Shown here piece after piece: positions 54,596-63,124 of a stretch of 64,000 nt of DNA. The stretch covers positions 496,001-560,000 of the forward strand of contig CAWABU010000002.1 of the NCBI GenBank assembly GCA_963780345.1. Reading direction: 5' to 3'. Both the position numbers and the translations under genes were made by a program. This stretch comes from PALSA-693 sp963780345. GTDB taxonomy: Bacteria; Actinomycetota; Acidimicrobiia; Acidimicrobiales; Palsa-688. The notes under the pieces were generated by a model. That model searched no databases, was not told the DNA's origin, and saw only the letters and a program-made list of their open reading frames with translations. Within the stretch, counting starts at the first letter, position 1. Every line of letters starts with the position of its first letter.

Positions 54596-56914
54596 ATGGC
54601 CGAATCCGGCTCCATCCTCGGGAATGCGGTTGTCCGGCTCGAAGATCCGGTCTTGCTCACGGGCGCGGCCCAGTACGTTGATGATCTCGACTCCTCCGGG
54701 GCGGCGAGGATCGTCTTCGTTCGATCGTCGATCGCCCACGGCACGCTGCGCTCGGTGGATGTGGATGAGGCCAGTCGCATGCCAGGTGTCGTGGCGGTGT
54801 ATCACGCCAGGGGCGATGATCTGGGCCTGGCACCCTTCCAGGCCTTCCCGATGCTCTCGGCCGCCTTCAACCGGCCGGTGTTCGCCACCGAACGGGTCCG
54901 CTTTGTCGGCGACATCGTGGCGGCGATCGTGGCCGACACCGGCCCGCAAGCCGTCGACGCGGCCGAAACGGTGGTCGTCGATATCGATCCGCTGCCCGTC
55001 GTGATCGCCCAGGGTGACGCGATCGCGCCTGACGCGGAGCTGCTCTTCCCCGAAGCGGGCAGCAACGTGTGTTTCGGCACCTCGTTGGGAGAGGATGCCG
55101 ACCCCCTGGTGGGCGCCGACACCGTGGCCGAAGTGTCAATGGTGAGCCAGCGCCTGGCCGGCGTGCCGATGGAGCCCAACGGCTGTCTTATGGTGCCGGG
55201 CGAGCCGGCCGGAGGCATCACCTGCTGGATCTCCCACCAGGCCCCCCACTCCGTGCAGCCGGCTCTGGCCGGCGTGCTCGGATTGGAGCCCGATCTGGTC
55301 CGGGTGGTGTGCCCATGGGTGGGCGGTGGCTTCGGGCCCAAATCGGCAATGTACGTGGAGTTCCTGGCCGCAGCCGCGGCGGCCATGCAGCTGGGCCGGC
55401 CCGTCAAGTGGATGGAGACCCGTTCGGAGGACATGGTCGCGCTGGTACAGGGCCGCGACTTCGTCATGACGGCGAAGCTGGGACTCACCAACGACGGCAA
55501 GATCGTCGGCCTGGACGCCAACGTGATGGCGTCAGCGGGCGCCTACCCGGCGATTGGCGCGGTGCTGCCCATGCTCACCCAGCTGATGGCAGTCGGTGTG
55601 TACGACGTGCCGAAGGTTCGCTTCCAGGGCACGACCGTGGCCACCAACCTGCCGCAGATCGGCGCCTATCGCGGCGCCGGCCGACCCGAAGCCACCCAGC
55701 TCATCGAGCGGGTCCTGGACGTGGCTGCCGATCAGCTCGGCATCGACCCGGCCGTGATCCGGCGGCGCAACTTCCTCGATCCGGCGGCATTCCCGTTGAC
55801 GACAACGACCGGTGCAGCCTACGACTCAGGCGAGTACGCCAAGGCCCTGGACGCGGCCATGGCTGCCGCCGGATACGACGACCTGCGGGCCGAACAGGCC
55901 CGCCGGCGGGACGCCGGCGATCCCGTGCAAGTGGGGATTGGCATCTCGACGTACGTGGAGGTCACCGCTCCCCTCGGGCTGCACACCGAATACGGGGCGG
56001 TAGAGGTCTATGACGACGGCACCGCCTCGATGGCGGTCGGCACCAGCGCCCACGGCCAGGGCCACCACACCGCTTTTGCCATGGTGGCCAGCGACGTCCT
56101 CGGTATCCCCATGAACAAGATCCGGCTCATCAACTCCGACACCGCCACAGTGCCCCGTGGTGCGGGCACCATGGGCTCGCGCTCGCTGCAGACGGCCGGC
56201 AACGCCGTGCTGGCCGCGTCCAAGGAAGTGCTCGTGCGAGTACAGCAGATCGCCGGCCATCTGATGGAAGCCAGTCCCGATGACATCGTCACCGGCGAGG
56301 ACGGCGCCCACGTGGCCGGAGTACCCGGCCGGACCCTGACATGGAGCGAGATCGCCACCGCGTCCCAGGACAAGGATCGCCTGCCCGACGGACTCGAACC
56401 GGGCCCGCTGCGCCACGAAGGCGATTTCGACGGCACCAACTCCACCTTCCCGTTTGGTGCCCACATCTCCGTGGTCGACATTGACACCGAAACGGGCCAG
56501 GTCACCATGCGGCGCCACATAGCGGTGGACGATTGCGGGCGTATCCTCAATCCTCTCCTCGTGCGCGGCCAACAGCACGGGGGCATCGCCCAGGGGGCAG
56601 CCCAGGCCCTCTTCGAGTGGGTGCAGTACGACCAGGACGGGAATCCGCTCACGTCCAACCTGATGGACTACGCCATCCCTGCGGCCAGCGAGCTATCAAG
56701 CTTCGAGGCGTCCAACACCGAAACGGACAGCCCTCGCAATCCGCTGGGCGCCAAGGGAATCGGCGAATCGGGCACCATCGGATCGACTCCGGCCATCCAC
56801 AACGCCGTCGTCGACGGGCTATCCCACCTTGGTATCACCCACATCGATATGCCCTGTAGCCCGGAGCGGGTGTGGCGAGCCATTCAGACCGCCCGGGAGG
56901 CGCAGCCCGTCTAG
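54596..56914 (+). CDS. Molybdopterin-binding large subunit, CO dehydrogenase form II / xanthine oxidase type
   Basis: A 772-residue molybdenum hydroxylase large subunit. It has the N-terminal aldehyde-oxidase hammerhead (VRLEDPVLLTGAAQYVDDL), then moco motifs GGGFGPKSAMYVE, the loop AYRGAGRPEA (form II type; form I CODH has AYRCSFR), GTSAHGQGHHTAFAMVASDVLG, and the catalytic Glu in GAKGIGESGTIGSTPA. No small (2Fe-2S) or medium (FAD) subunit gene is near, so it must use partners elsewhere or be incomplete. SD AAGGGGG is four bases before ATG. The substrate is unknown; CO is unlikely by the loop sequence. Confidence 0.92.
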   Translation: MAESGSILGNAVVRLEDPVLLTGAAQYVDDLDSSGAARIVFVRSSIAHGTLRSVDVDEASRMPGVVAVYHARGDDLGLAPFQAFPMLSAAFNRPVFATERVRFVGDIVAAIVADTGPQAVDAAETVVVDIDPLPVVIAQGDAIAPDAELLFPEAGSNVCFGTSLGEDADPLVGADTVAEVSMVSQRLAGVPMEPNGCLMVPGEPAGGITCWISHQAPHSVQPALAGVLGLEPDLVRVVCPWVGGGFGPKSAMYVEFLAAAAAAMQLGRPVKWMETRSEDMVALVQGRDFVMTAKLGLTNDGKIVGLDANVMASAGAYPAIGAVLPMLTQLMAVGVYDVPKVRFQGTTVATNLPQIGAYRGAGRPEATQLIERVLDVAADQLGIDPAVIRRRNFLDPAAFPLTTTTGAAYDSGEYAKALDAAMAAAGYDDLRAEQARRRDAGDPVQVGIGISTYVEVTAPLGLHTEYGAVEVYDDGTASMAVGTSAHGQGHHTAFAMVASDVLGIPMNKIRLINSDTATVPRGAGTMGSRSLQTAGNAVLAASKEVLVRVQQIAGHLMEASPDDIVTGEDGAHVAGVPGRTLTWSEIATASQDKDRLPDGLEPGPLRHEGDFDGTNSTFPFGAHISVVDIDTETGQVTMRRHIAVDDCGRILNPLLVRGQQHGGIAQGAAQALFEWVQYDQDGNPLTSNLMDYAIPAASELSSFEASNTETDSPRNPLGAKGIGESGTIGSTPAIHNAVVDGLSHLGITHIDMPCSPERVWRAIQTAREAQPV

Positions 56915-57032
56915 CGGGGCCAGCCGGGCCCGGTCCGGCCGTCAGTGCGAGGCGGGCCGGACTCCAGGCTCGGACGACCCGGCCGTCGCTCCGATGACGG
57001 GGCGGGCCGGGTTTCCCCCGCACGGGGATCCC

Positions 57033-57054
57033 GGCCGCCGAGCAGCCGGCGGCC
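57033..57054. terminator. Hairpin between the convergent moco subunit and hydrolase genes
   Basis: GGCCGCCG and CGGCGGCC form an 8-base stem with loop AGCAGC, 12 bases from the hydrolase stop. There is no U tract. It is a plausible terminator for GC-rich DNA, weakly supported. Confidence 0.35.
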
Positions 57055-57066
57055 GCCGCCGGCGAT

Positions 57067-57951
57067 TTACGGCTGCAGGTGAGTCACGAACCAGTCCCGC
57101 GCTTCGGTGCTCGTTCGCGAGAACTGCTCGCCATAGACGGCGTAGTGGGACCCCGGGACGGTCACCAGTCGTTTTGGGTCCCCGGCCCTCTGGTACGCCT
57201 CGAGGGCATCTTCGGCGGGAGTCATGGTGTCGTCGAGCGGGACGATCATGAGCAGGGGGGTCGGGGCGATCCGTTCGATGAAGGCGGCGGGCTCGTACTC
57301 GTCGTAGAGCTCCCACGTCCGGACCGTGACCTGGTTGCGCCAGTTGGCGCGCTCCTCCGGAGGTCGGGCCAGCTGGTATCGCACGCTTTCACTCTCCTCG
57401 CCGAACGCCGGCACCAGCGCCGGGCGGCCACCGGCTGCCAGTCGGAGCCGTTCGTCGGCCCAACTACGGCGCAGATCCGTGTAGGCGCGACCCGGATACC
57501 TCTTCCGGAGATTCCGATGCCCGCTGATCGTCATGGCTTGAGCCACGACGGCCCGCACCCGTTGGTCGTGGGCCGCGACCGCCAGTACGTGGCCGCCCGA
57601 GTAACTCGTGCCCCAGATCCCGATCCGATCGGCGTCGACCTCCTCCCTCCCGGCCAGAAAGGTGATGGCGTCCTGGTACCCGCGCTGCTGTAGAACCGGG
57701 TCGAGCTCCTGACGGGGTTCGCCGCCGCTAGTTCCGGTATTGGCGTGGTCGTAAAGGAGGACCGCGATACCGGCGTCGGCGACCACGCGATGAAAGGGAT
57801 TCCCGAGAAATCCTTCCTTGACGCCGGCGAATCCGCTGCTCATGACCACGGCGGGCCCCGGCTCGTTCCGGTCCGGGAGCACCAGCCAGCCGCGGAGCGT
57901 GCGACCCTCGGAAGTGAAATTGACGTCCAGCTGCCGCCCCGCTCCCGTCAT
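57067..57951 (-). CDS. Alpha/beta hydrolase
   Basis: A 294-residue hydrolase with an oxyanion region AVVMSSGFAGVKEG, the nucleophile elbow GIWGTSYSGGHVLAVAAHD (Ser of GTSYSGG), an acid in PLLMIVPLDDTMTPAEDALEAYQ and a His in GSHYAVYGEQFSRTSTEARDWFVTHL. It resembles the X-Pro dipeptidyl peptidase-like or dienelactone-like groups. No signal peptide. It lies 76 bases before the aldo-keto reductase end, same strand. The substrate is not deducible. Confidence 0.88.
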   Translation of the reverse strand: MTGAGRQLDVNFTSEGRTLRGWLVLPDRNEPGPAVVMSSGFAGVKEGFLGNPFHRVVADAGIAVLLYDHANTGTSGGEPRQELDPVLQQRGYQDAITFLAGREEVDADRIGIWGTSYSGGHVLAVAAHDQRVRAVVAQAMTISGHRNLRKRYPGRAYTDLRRSWADERLRLAAGGRPALVPAFGEESESVRYQLARPPEERANWRNQVTVRTWELYDEYEPAAFIERIAPTPLLMIVPLDDTMTPAEDALEAYQRAGDPKRLVTVPGSHYAVYGEQFSRTSTEARDWFVTHLQP

Positions 57952-58027
57952 GCGGTGGCGGCCGGCCCGGGATGACGCCCCATCAACTGACGGAAGCGGG
58001 CACCTGGACGGCAGGGCCAGCAGGGTT

Positions 58028-58933
58028 TCAATGCGGGTAGCGGTCCTTCGCGGCCGCGTAGATGTCAGCCGGAAGCGGTCCGAGCGACGCGGCCGCGACG
58101 TTGTCGACCAGGTGCTCGGCGTTCTTGGTCCCCACGATGGTCGAGTGCATGTCGGGGTGACTGATGGTGAACCGGAGCAGGAACTCCGTCGGCGTCATGT
58201 CACCGAGCAGGTCGCTCACGTCGGTATGTTCAAACCGCTCATTGCGCGCCTGAATCATCTCCCGGAATCGCTCGGGGTAGTCCCCCGAAGGCTGAGCCAG
58301 GCCCCGAGCGACGCCACCCCGGATGATCGTCCCTCCGCCGGCCTGGGCCGCCTGGCTGATGGCTTGCTCGTGGTCTCGTTCGACAGCCGAGTAGGGGATC
58401 TGAAAGGCGTCGAAGACCCCCATGGCGATCTGATCCGGCAGGTAGGGCAGCGTCCCGGAGATGCCCAGGAAGCGGATTTTGCCCTCATCCCGCAACTCCA
58501 GCAGCTCGGCCACGGCATCGTGCTCGGCCAGCGTCGCCGGCGACGGGCTGGCGTGGAACTGGACCAGGTCCAGATGGTCGGTCCGCATGCGGGCCAGGCT
58601 CTGTTCGACGCCAGCCCGAACGTTCTCGCGGGTGAAGACGTGCTCGCGTCCTGCGGGGCCGCCTTCGCCCACGGTCTCGCCCACGGGGCAGCCGCACTTG
58701 CTCGCCAGGAAGTACTCGCCGCGGCGATGGGAAATGGCCCGGCCAATGTGCTCCTCGGAAGCGCCGTAATCCGGGGAGGTGTCGATCAGGTTGATCCCGC
58801 AATCGAGCACGGTGTTGAGCAGTCGATCCACATCGGCGGGATCGAGGCGGCGGCTGCGCAGTTCCATGGCGCCAAAGCCGAGCCTCGAGACCGTGACACC
58901 GGTCCGGCCCAGGGTCGAGGTGGGCAGGGTCAT
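58028..58933 (-). CDS. Aldo/keto reductase
   Basis: NADPH-dependent carbonyl reductase of 301 residues. The catalytic tetrad is clear: Asp and Tyr in INLIDTSPDYGASEEHIG, Lys in EYFLASKCG, His in HLDLVQFHASPSP. GVARGLAQPSGDYPERFREM and STIVGTKNAEHLVDNVAA give the cofactor-binding C-terminus. It starts 63 bases after the selenoprotein stop, on the same strand, and may be co-transcribed with it. The physiological substrate is unknown. Confidence 0.92.
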   Translation of the reverse strand: MTLPTSTLGRTGVTVSRLGFGAMELRSRRLDPADVDRLLNTVLDCGINLIDTSPDYGASEEHIGRAISHRRGEYFLASKCGCPVGETVGEGGPAGREHVFTRENVRAGVEQSLARMRTDHLDLVQFHASPSPATLAEHDAVAELLELRDEGKIRFLGISGTLPYLPDQIAMGVFDAFQIPYSAVERDHEQAISQAAQAGGGTIIRGGVARGLAQPSGDYPERFREMIQARNERFEHTDVSDLLGDMTPTEFLLRFTISHPDMHSTIVGTKNAEHLVDNVAAASLGPLPADIYAAAKDRYPH

Positions 58934-58996
58934 CTCCTTGATCCCTTCTGACAGGTCTCTTTCACTTCAGTGAACCCGCCCCGCCGGGGACCCGGC

Positions 58997-59266
58997 TCAA
59001 CCGGGGGATTTCTCCGGCCCGATCCGCTCACGGACGATGGCGGCGACTTCTCCTGGCTCGGCGTGCCGGCCGACGGCGACCTTCGAGAAGATCAGGTCGC
59101 CGTCGAGGGTCACCTCAAAGCGTCCCTTGGAGGAAGGCAGCAAGGAGATGTCGGCGATCACCGGAGCCCACCCGGTCAACAACTCGTCCGTCAGACCGAC
59201 GGCACGGGGTACGTAGTTTCACGGAACGCAAAACTCGATCTGCAAGCGATGCCTGGGGTCCATCAT
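58997..59266 (-). CDS. Rdx/SelW-family selenoprotein (UGA-encoded Sec in CxxU motif)
   Basis: From ATG 59266 the frame reads MMDPRHRLQIEFCVP, then TGA (59219-59221), then NYVPRAVGLTDELLTGW and, further on, SKGRFEVTLDGDLIFSKVAVGRHAEPGEVAAIV. This is the Rdx/SelW thioredoxin-like fold, whose redox motif is normally CVPC; here it is CVPU, with Sec at residue 16. Total 89 residues. SD AGGAGG lies seven bases before ATG. Fifteen bases of hairpin, 59188-59202, begin 16 bases after the TGA with loop GGTCT, the SelB-binding loop of bacterial SECIS elements. A gene finder will report only the 3' piece from TTG 59182. No selenocysteine machinery gene is in the window. Confidence 0.86.
59188..59202 (-). 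promoter_or_regulatory. Bacterial SECIS element for the UGA codon
   Basis: On the minus strand, CCGTC-GGTCT-GACGG: a 5-base stem with loop GGTCT. Allowing one bulged G, three more pairs (CGT with ACG) extend it to eight. The loop starts 21 bases after the TGA, close to the spacing in E. coli fdhF, whose loop also holds GGUCU and whose stem also has a bulge. This strongly supports Sec insertion rather than a stop. Confidence 0.8.
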
Positions 59267-59343
59267 GGAACGACCTCCTCGAGTCGGGCCGGCGTCAGGC
59301 CATGACGACAGCGGGTGGATGTTACCCTCTCGCCGCCAGCCCG

Positions 59344-60495
59344 CTACCGGCGGTGCTTGACGATGACCCGACGCCCGACGGTCACCCGGTTGGCCATCAT
59401 TTCGTCGTAGGCGCGCTGACGCTTCTCGGCCCGCCGGCGGCGGGCCACCGGCCAGAGGGCGGCGACCGCCGCCACCACGATGGCCCCTGCCACCCATAGC
59501 CCGGTGGCCACGCCCGGTCGCCGGGTCACCGAAAGGGTGAATCCCGTCCCCAACCGGTGGAGGTTGCCGTACTCGGAGGCCGTGACGGCGTCGACCGCGG
59601 CCTTGTCGGTGGAGTTGCTGGTCGAGGCGTCGATCAGGGCGACGACCTTCCCGTAACGGAAGACGGTGACGGCGAGGCCCGGCACGGCGGCCTTGGCCTT
59701 CGGCGACGGGGCGTACTCCGCTCCAGACGACCCCGGAACCGCGGCCACGGTGAAGGTGGCGGTGCGACGGAGCCCGCTCGAGGAAAACGAGCCGGTCCCG
59801 AGTTGCTGAGTTCGAAGCTCGGTGAAGGTGGTCACAGCGGCGGCGGCGTTGGGGAGGAGGAAGGTCACAATTCCGACGCCCGAAGTCTGGGTCGGCACCC
59901 ATTGGACCGAGTAGATCCCGGTGTGGCCGGGTGAACGCTTGGCGGCGGCGGTCATCGCGGCCAGGCCGGTCTTCGTGTCGTCCTGTTCCCCGGCTTGCGG
60001 GCTGGCCTTGTCGAACGCCGTCAGGCCGGGCTTGGTCGGGACCAGCCGGGCCAGGCGCCCGCGCTCGACGTGGTCGGTCGGGACGACGAGCTGGTAGCCG
60101 ACTGCTGCCACGATCAGGACGGCCAACGCCCGGGCCACGGCGAAACCGGTGCGGCGGTACGGAGCCCGGCGGAACGAGGCCACAGAGTGGGCCGGCCTGG
60201 TGGCCGCCTCGCCATCCCCGCCAGCGGCGGCCCCGCTGTCCACCTCCGGACCATCATCGCCAGCCACCGTCCTCGACGCGCCGGCCGTGTCGCCTGCCCT
60301 GGTCCCATCGTCGGGCCCGGTCGCATTGCCCGCCCCGCTCGCATCGTCTGCCCCGGTCGCATCATCTGGCCCGGCCGCATCATCTGGCCCGCTCGCATCG
60401 TCGGCCCTGGTCGCATCGTCGGGCCCGGTCGCATCGCCCACCCTGGCCCCGCTCTCGGTGATGTCGATCTCTCCCTTCTCGCCTTCCTCGCGCAC
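59344..60495 (-). CDS. Membrane-anchored protein with acidic hexapeptide lead
   Basis: A 383-residue protein of no recognised family. Residues 23-70 are eight hexapeptides of type [TSA]G[PA]DDA, acidic and low in complexity, followed by an Ala/Gly-rich stretch to 100, a transmembrane helix (VARALAVLIVAAVGYQLVVP), an extracellular domain of about 200 residues rich in Thr/Ser/Ala (TGIYSVQWVPTQTSGVGIVTFLLPNAAAAVTTF), a second helix (GLWVAGAIVVAAVAALWPVA) and a basic tail RRRRAEKRQRAYDEM. It lies upstream of the selenoprotein gene by 77 bases, same strand. Both ends would be cytoplasmic. Confidence 0.75.
   Translation of the reverse strand: MREEGEKGEIDITESGARVGDATGPDDATRADDASGPDDAAGPDDATGADDASGAGNATGPDDGTRAGDTAGASRTVAGDDGPEVDSGAAAGGDGEAATRPAHSVASFRRAPYRRTGFAVARALAVLIVAAVGYQLVVPTDHVERGRLARLVPTKPGLTAFDKASPQAGEQDDTKTGLAAMTAAAKRSPGHTGIYSVQWVPTQTSGVGIVTFLLPNAAAAVTTFTELRTQQLGTGSFSSSGLRRTATFTVAAVPGSSGAEYAPSPKAKAAVPGLAVTVFRYGKVVALIDASTSNSTDKAAVDAVTASEYGNLHRLGTGFTLSVTRRPGVATGLWVAGAIVVAAVAALWPVARRRRAEKRQRAYDEMMANRVTVGRRVIVKHRR
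60286..60429 (-). repeat. 18-base tandem repeat, 8 units, in the membrane-anchored protein gene
   Basis: Eight in-frame 18-base units encode TGPDDA, TRADDA, SGPDDA, AGPDDA, TGADDA, SGAGNA, TGPDDG and TRAGDT. The DNA is degenerate among units, suggesting an older array than that in recB. Confidence 0.8.
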
Positions 60496-60580
60496 GGAAC
60501 CCAGTTAAGCGGACCGACATGAAGCCAGCCTGAGATCTGACGCTCTGAGAGAGAAGACCGAGCCGTGACGTCGATTTCGG

Positions 60581-63118
60581 TCACTCGACCGAGAGCGCGG
60601 CGATGACGTTGGTCCGGGCGGCCCGGCGGGCGGGCCACACCGCGGCCACGACCCCGAAGAGCAGCGCCAGCAGGACGAACACCACCAGACTGCCGACCGG
60701 GATCGAGACCACACCTCCGGAAGGTGCGACCACCGCCGAGGTGAGGGCCACGCCGAAGCCCAGCCCCACCAGCACGCCCAGGGCGGCGCCGAACAGAGCG
60801 ATGACGACGGATTCGCCCCGGACCGTGCGGCGCACCTGCCTACGGACCATCCCGACGGCCCGGAGGAGGGCGAACTCCCTGGTTCGTTCGACCACCGAGA
60901 GCACCAGGGTGTTGATGATGCCGAGGACGGCGATGATGATGGCCAGGGCCAGCATGACGTAAATGATGGTCAGAAGCTGATTGACCTGGCTGGCTTGTTG
61001 TTTCTCAACGGTGGCGGGATCCTCCACATTGACGTTGGGATAGGCGGCGATGGCGTGGTCCAGGCCGGCGCGCACGGTGGCCGGATCAGATCCGCCGGCG
61101 ACTCTGATCATCACTACCTGGTCGAGCTGGTCGGTGAAGTTGGCGGCAAAGACACCCGTCGACACCAGATAGTTGGTGCCAATGAGCTGGCTCGGGGCGT
61201 AGGTTCCGCCGACGGTGAGCGTTTGCTCGCCGGTCTTGGCGAAGCGCAGCCGAACCGGCGACCCCACCTTCAAGCCGTGAGCGCGGGCGGTGCGCTGTGC
61301 GACCAGGATCTCGCCACGGGACAGCGACGACAGGCTGCCACTTTTGACGTCGATGCGGAGCAGTTTGCCGATGGTGGCGCTGTCCACGCCGGTGACGCCC
61401 ACACTGGACGAGCGGAAGAGGGCATTCGCGGTGCGCTCCGGCGACACCGCCTCCACCTCCGGCACGGCGGCGAGGTTGGCCTCGACGGAGGGGCTGAAGT
61501 CCTCGAAGCCGGCGCCGGTCGTTTTCACCACATAGTTGCCCAGGAACTGCTGACGGATCGACTGCGAAACCGACGCCTTCGCCGACTGGCCGAGCACCGA
61601 GAACATGGTGACCAGGGCCAGACCGATCATCAAGGCAGAGGCTGTCGCCGCGGTGCGGCGCGGGTTGCGCATGGCGTTCTGGCGAGCCAACACGCCGGCG
61701 ACGCCCGACAGGCGGCGCAGGGGCCGCCCGATGAGCCCGGTCGCCGGTCGGGCCACGATCGGAGCCAGCCGGGCCACCCCGAGAAAGGTGATGGCGATCC
61801 CGATCCCGACCACGGCCGCCTGATGGCTGGCGAAGAGCCCCACCAGCATGACCACGACACCGAGGATCAGACCGACGGCACCGACGACCGTGCGCCAGAC
61901 CGGAGACTGCCGGGGCTCGGCCGCCGTCGCGCCCAGGGCGGCGACGGGAGGGATCCGGGCGGCCCGGCGAGCCGGGTTGAACGAGGCCAGCAAGCTGACG
62001 CCGACCCCCAAGACCAGCCCGATAATGGCTGTCCGGGGCTGGAATACCAGCCCGTACGAGGGGATGCTGGCGCCGACCGCTTTGAACACCGCCTGCAGGC
62101 CCGTCGCCAGCAGAACGCCCACCCCGACCCCGAGGGCGGCGGCCACCAGTCCTACCGCGGCGGCCTCGATCATGGTGGCGAGCCGCACCTGCCTCCGGCT
62201 GGCGCCGAGGGCACGGAAGAGGGCCAACTCCCGGGTCCGCTGGGCGACCAGGATGGAAAAGGTGTTGAGGATGATGAACGACCCGACGAACAGCGATACC
62301 AGGGCGAACACGAGAAGAAAGTCGGTGACGACCGACAGACCCTTGTTGACCTGGTCGGCGTTTTCCCTGGCCAACTGGGCCCCGGTCACGGCCTGGTAGC
62401 CGGGCGGCAGGTGCTTCGAGACCGTCGCCTGCAGGGTCGCCGGGGACACCCCGGGCCGAGCGAGGAGGTTGATGGCGTCAAAGACGCCTACCCGATTGAG
62501 CAATTGCTGGGCTACCGGCAGGTCGAATTCGGCGACCGTCGCCCCGCCCAGCCCGTTGGCCTGGCCGGACTTGACGATTCCTACCACCGTGAAACGCTGG
62601 GGCGGCCCCTGGAAGAGGATCTCGATGGGATCACCGACCCTGAACCCATACTTGTCGGCCGTTCCCTTATCGATCACGACCTGGTCGCGGCCGCGTGGCG
62701 TATGCCCGGCAGCCAGGGAGAAGCCCGAGATCTCCGGGACCTGGCCGTAACTGGCGCCGATGGTCGGCGCGCCATTGGTGGTGATGGCCTGGTCGTGTTT
62801 GTTGACCAGCTGGGCGAAACCGGACACGGAGCCCTCGGACGCCGCCACGCCGGGCAGATTGGCGACCTGCGGCAGAACCGCCATCGGCATCGGGATAAAC
62901 GACTTATCGCCGAATTGATCGGTAACCGGTGACGGCTCGCGGACCTGCACGCTGATCTTGCCATCGACGCCAGCGAAGAGCTGATCGAAGGTGTGGTGGA
63001 GGGTGTCGGTGAAAATCAGGGTTCCGGTGACGAAGGACACACCGAGCACGATGGAGAGGGCGGTCAGGCTGAGACGCAGCCGGTGGGCGCGCAAGTTGGC
63101 GAGGGTTGCCTTCCACAT
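60581..63118 (-). CDS. ABC transporter permease, MacB/FtsX type
   Basis: An 845-residue permease of the MacB/LolC/FtsX class, found in exporters and mechanotransmitters. It begins with one helix (LSLTALSIVLGVSFVTGTLIF), a large extracytoplasmic domain (about 50-250), then three helices (FLLVFALVSLFVGSFIILNTFSILVAQRTRELALFRALGAS), a central pair of helices, a second extracytoplasmic domain and a final three-helix bundle (LLTIIYVMLALAIIIAVLGIINTLVLSVVERTREFALLRAVGMVRRQ). Two FtsX repeats are therefore present. It is six bases downstream of its ATPase gene. The transported substance is unknown. Confidence 0.92.
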   Translation of the reverse strand: MWKATLANLRAHRLRLSLTALSIVLGVSFVTGTLIFTDTLHHTFDQLFAGVDGKISVQVREPSPVTDQFGDKSFIPMPMAVLPQVANLPGVAASEGSVSGFAQLVNKHDQAITTNGAPTIGASYGQVPEISGFSLAAGHTPRGRDQVVIDKGTADKYGFRVGDPIEILFQGPPQRFTVVGIVKSGQANGLGGATVAEFDLPVAQQLLNRVGVFDAINLLARPGVSPATLQATVSKHLPPGYQAVTGAQLARENADQVNKGLSVVTDFLLVFALVSLFVGSFIILNTFSILVAQRTRELALFRALGASRRQVRLATMIEAAAVGLVAAALGVGVGVLLATGLQAVFKAVGASIPSYGLVFQPRTAIIGLVLGVGVSLLASFNPARRAARIPPVAALGATAAEPRQSPVWRTVVGAVGLILGVVVMLVGLFASHQAAVVGIGIAITFLGVARLAPIVARPATGLIGRPLRRLSGVAGVLARQNAMRNPRRTAATASALMIGLALVTMFSVLGQSAKASVSQSIRQQFLGNYVVKTTGAGFEDFSPSVEANLAAVPEVEAVSPERTANALFRSSSVGVTGVDSATIGKLLRIDVKSGSLSSLSRGEILVAQRTARAHGLKVGSPVRLRFAKTGEQTLTVGGTYAPSQLIGTNYLVSTGVFAANFTDQLDQVVMIRVAGGSDPATVRAGLDHAIAAYPNVNVEDPATVEKQQASQVNQLLTIIYVMLALAIIIAVLGIINTLVLSVVERTREFALLRAVGMVRRQVRRTVRGESVVIALFGAALGVLVGLGFGVALTSAVVAPSGGVVSIPVGSLVVFVLLALLFGVVAAVWPARRAARTNVIAALSVE

Positions 63119-63124
63119 GGCCGG

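Noticed and set aside
59219..59902. Upstream piece of the selenoprotein as part of a longer separate ORF ending at TGA
   Set aside because: Only its last 16 codons after ATG 59266 have SD and family similarity; the rest is a shadow of the membrane-protein gene.
60995..62932. 645-codon plus-strand frame antisense to the MacB-like permease
   Set aside because: His/Asp/Gly-rich shadow with no motif; permease helices are clear on the other strand.
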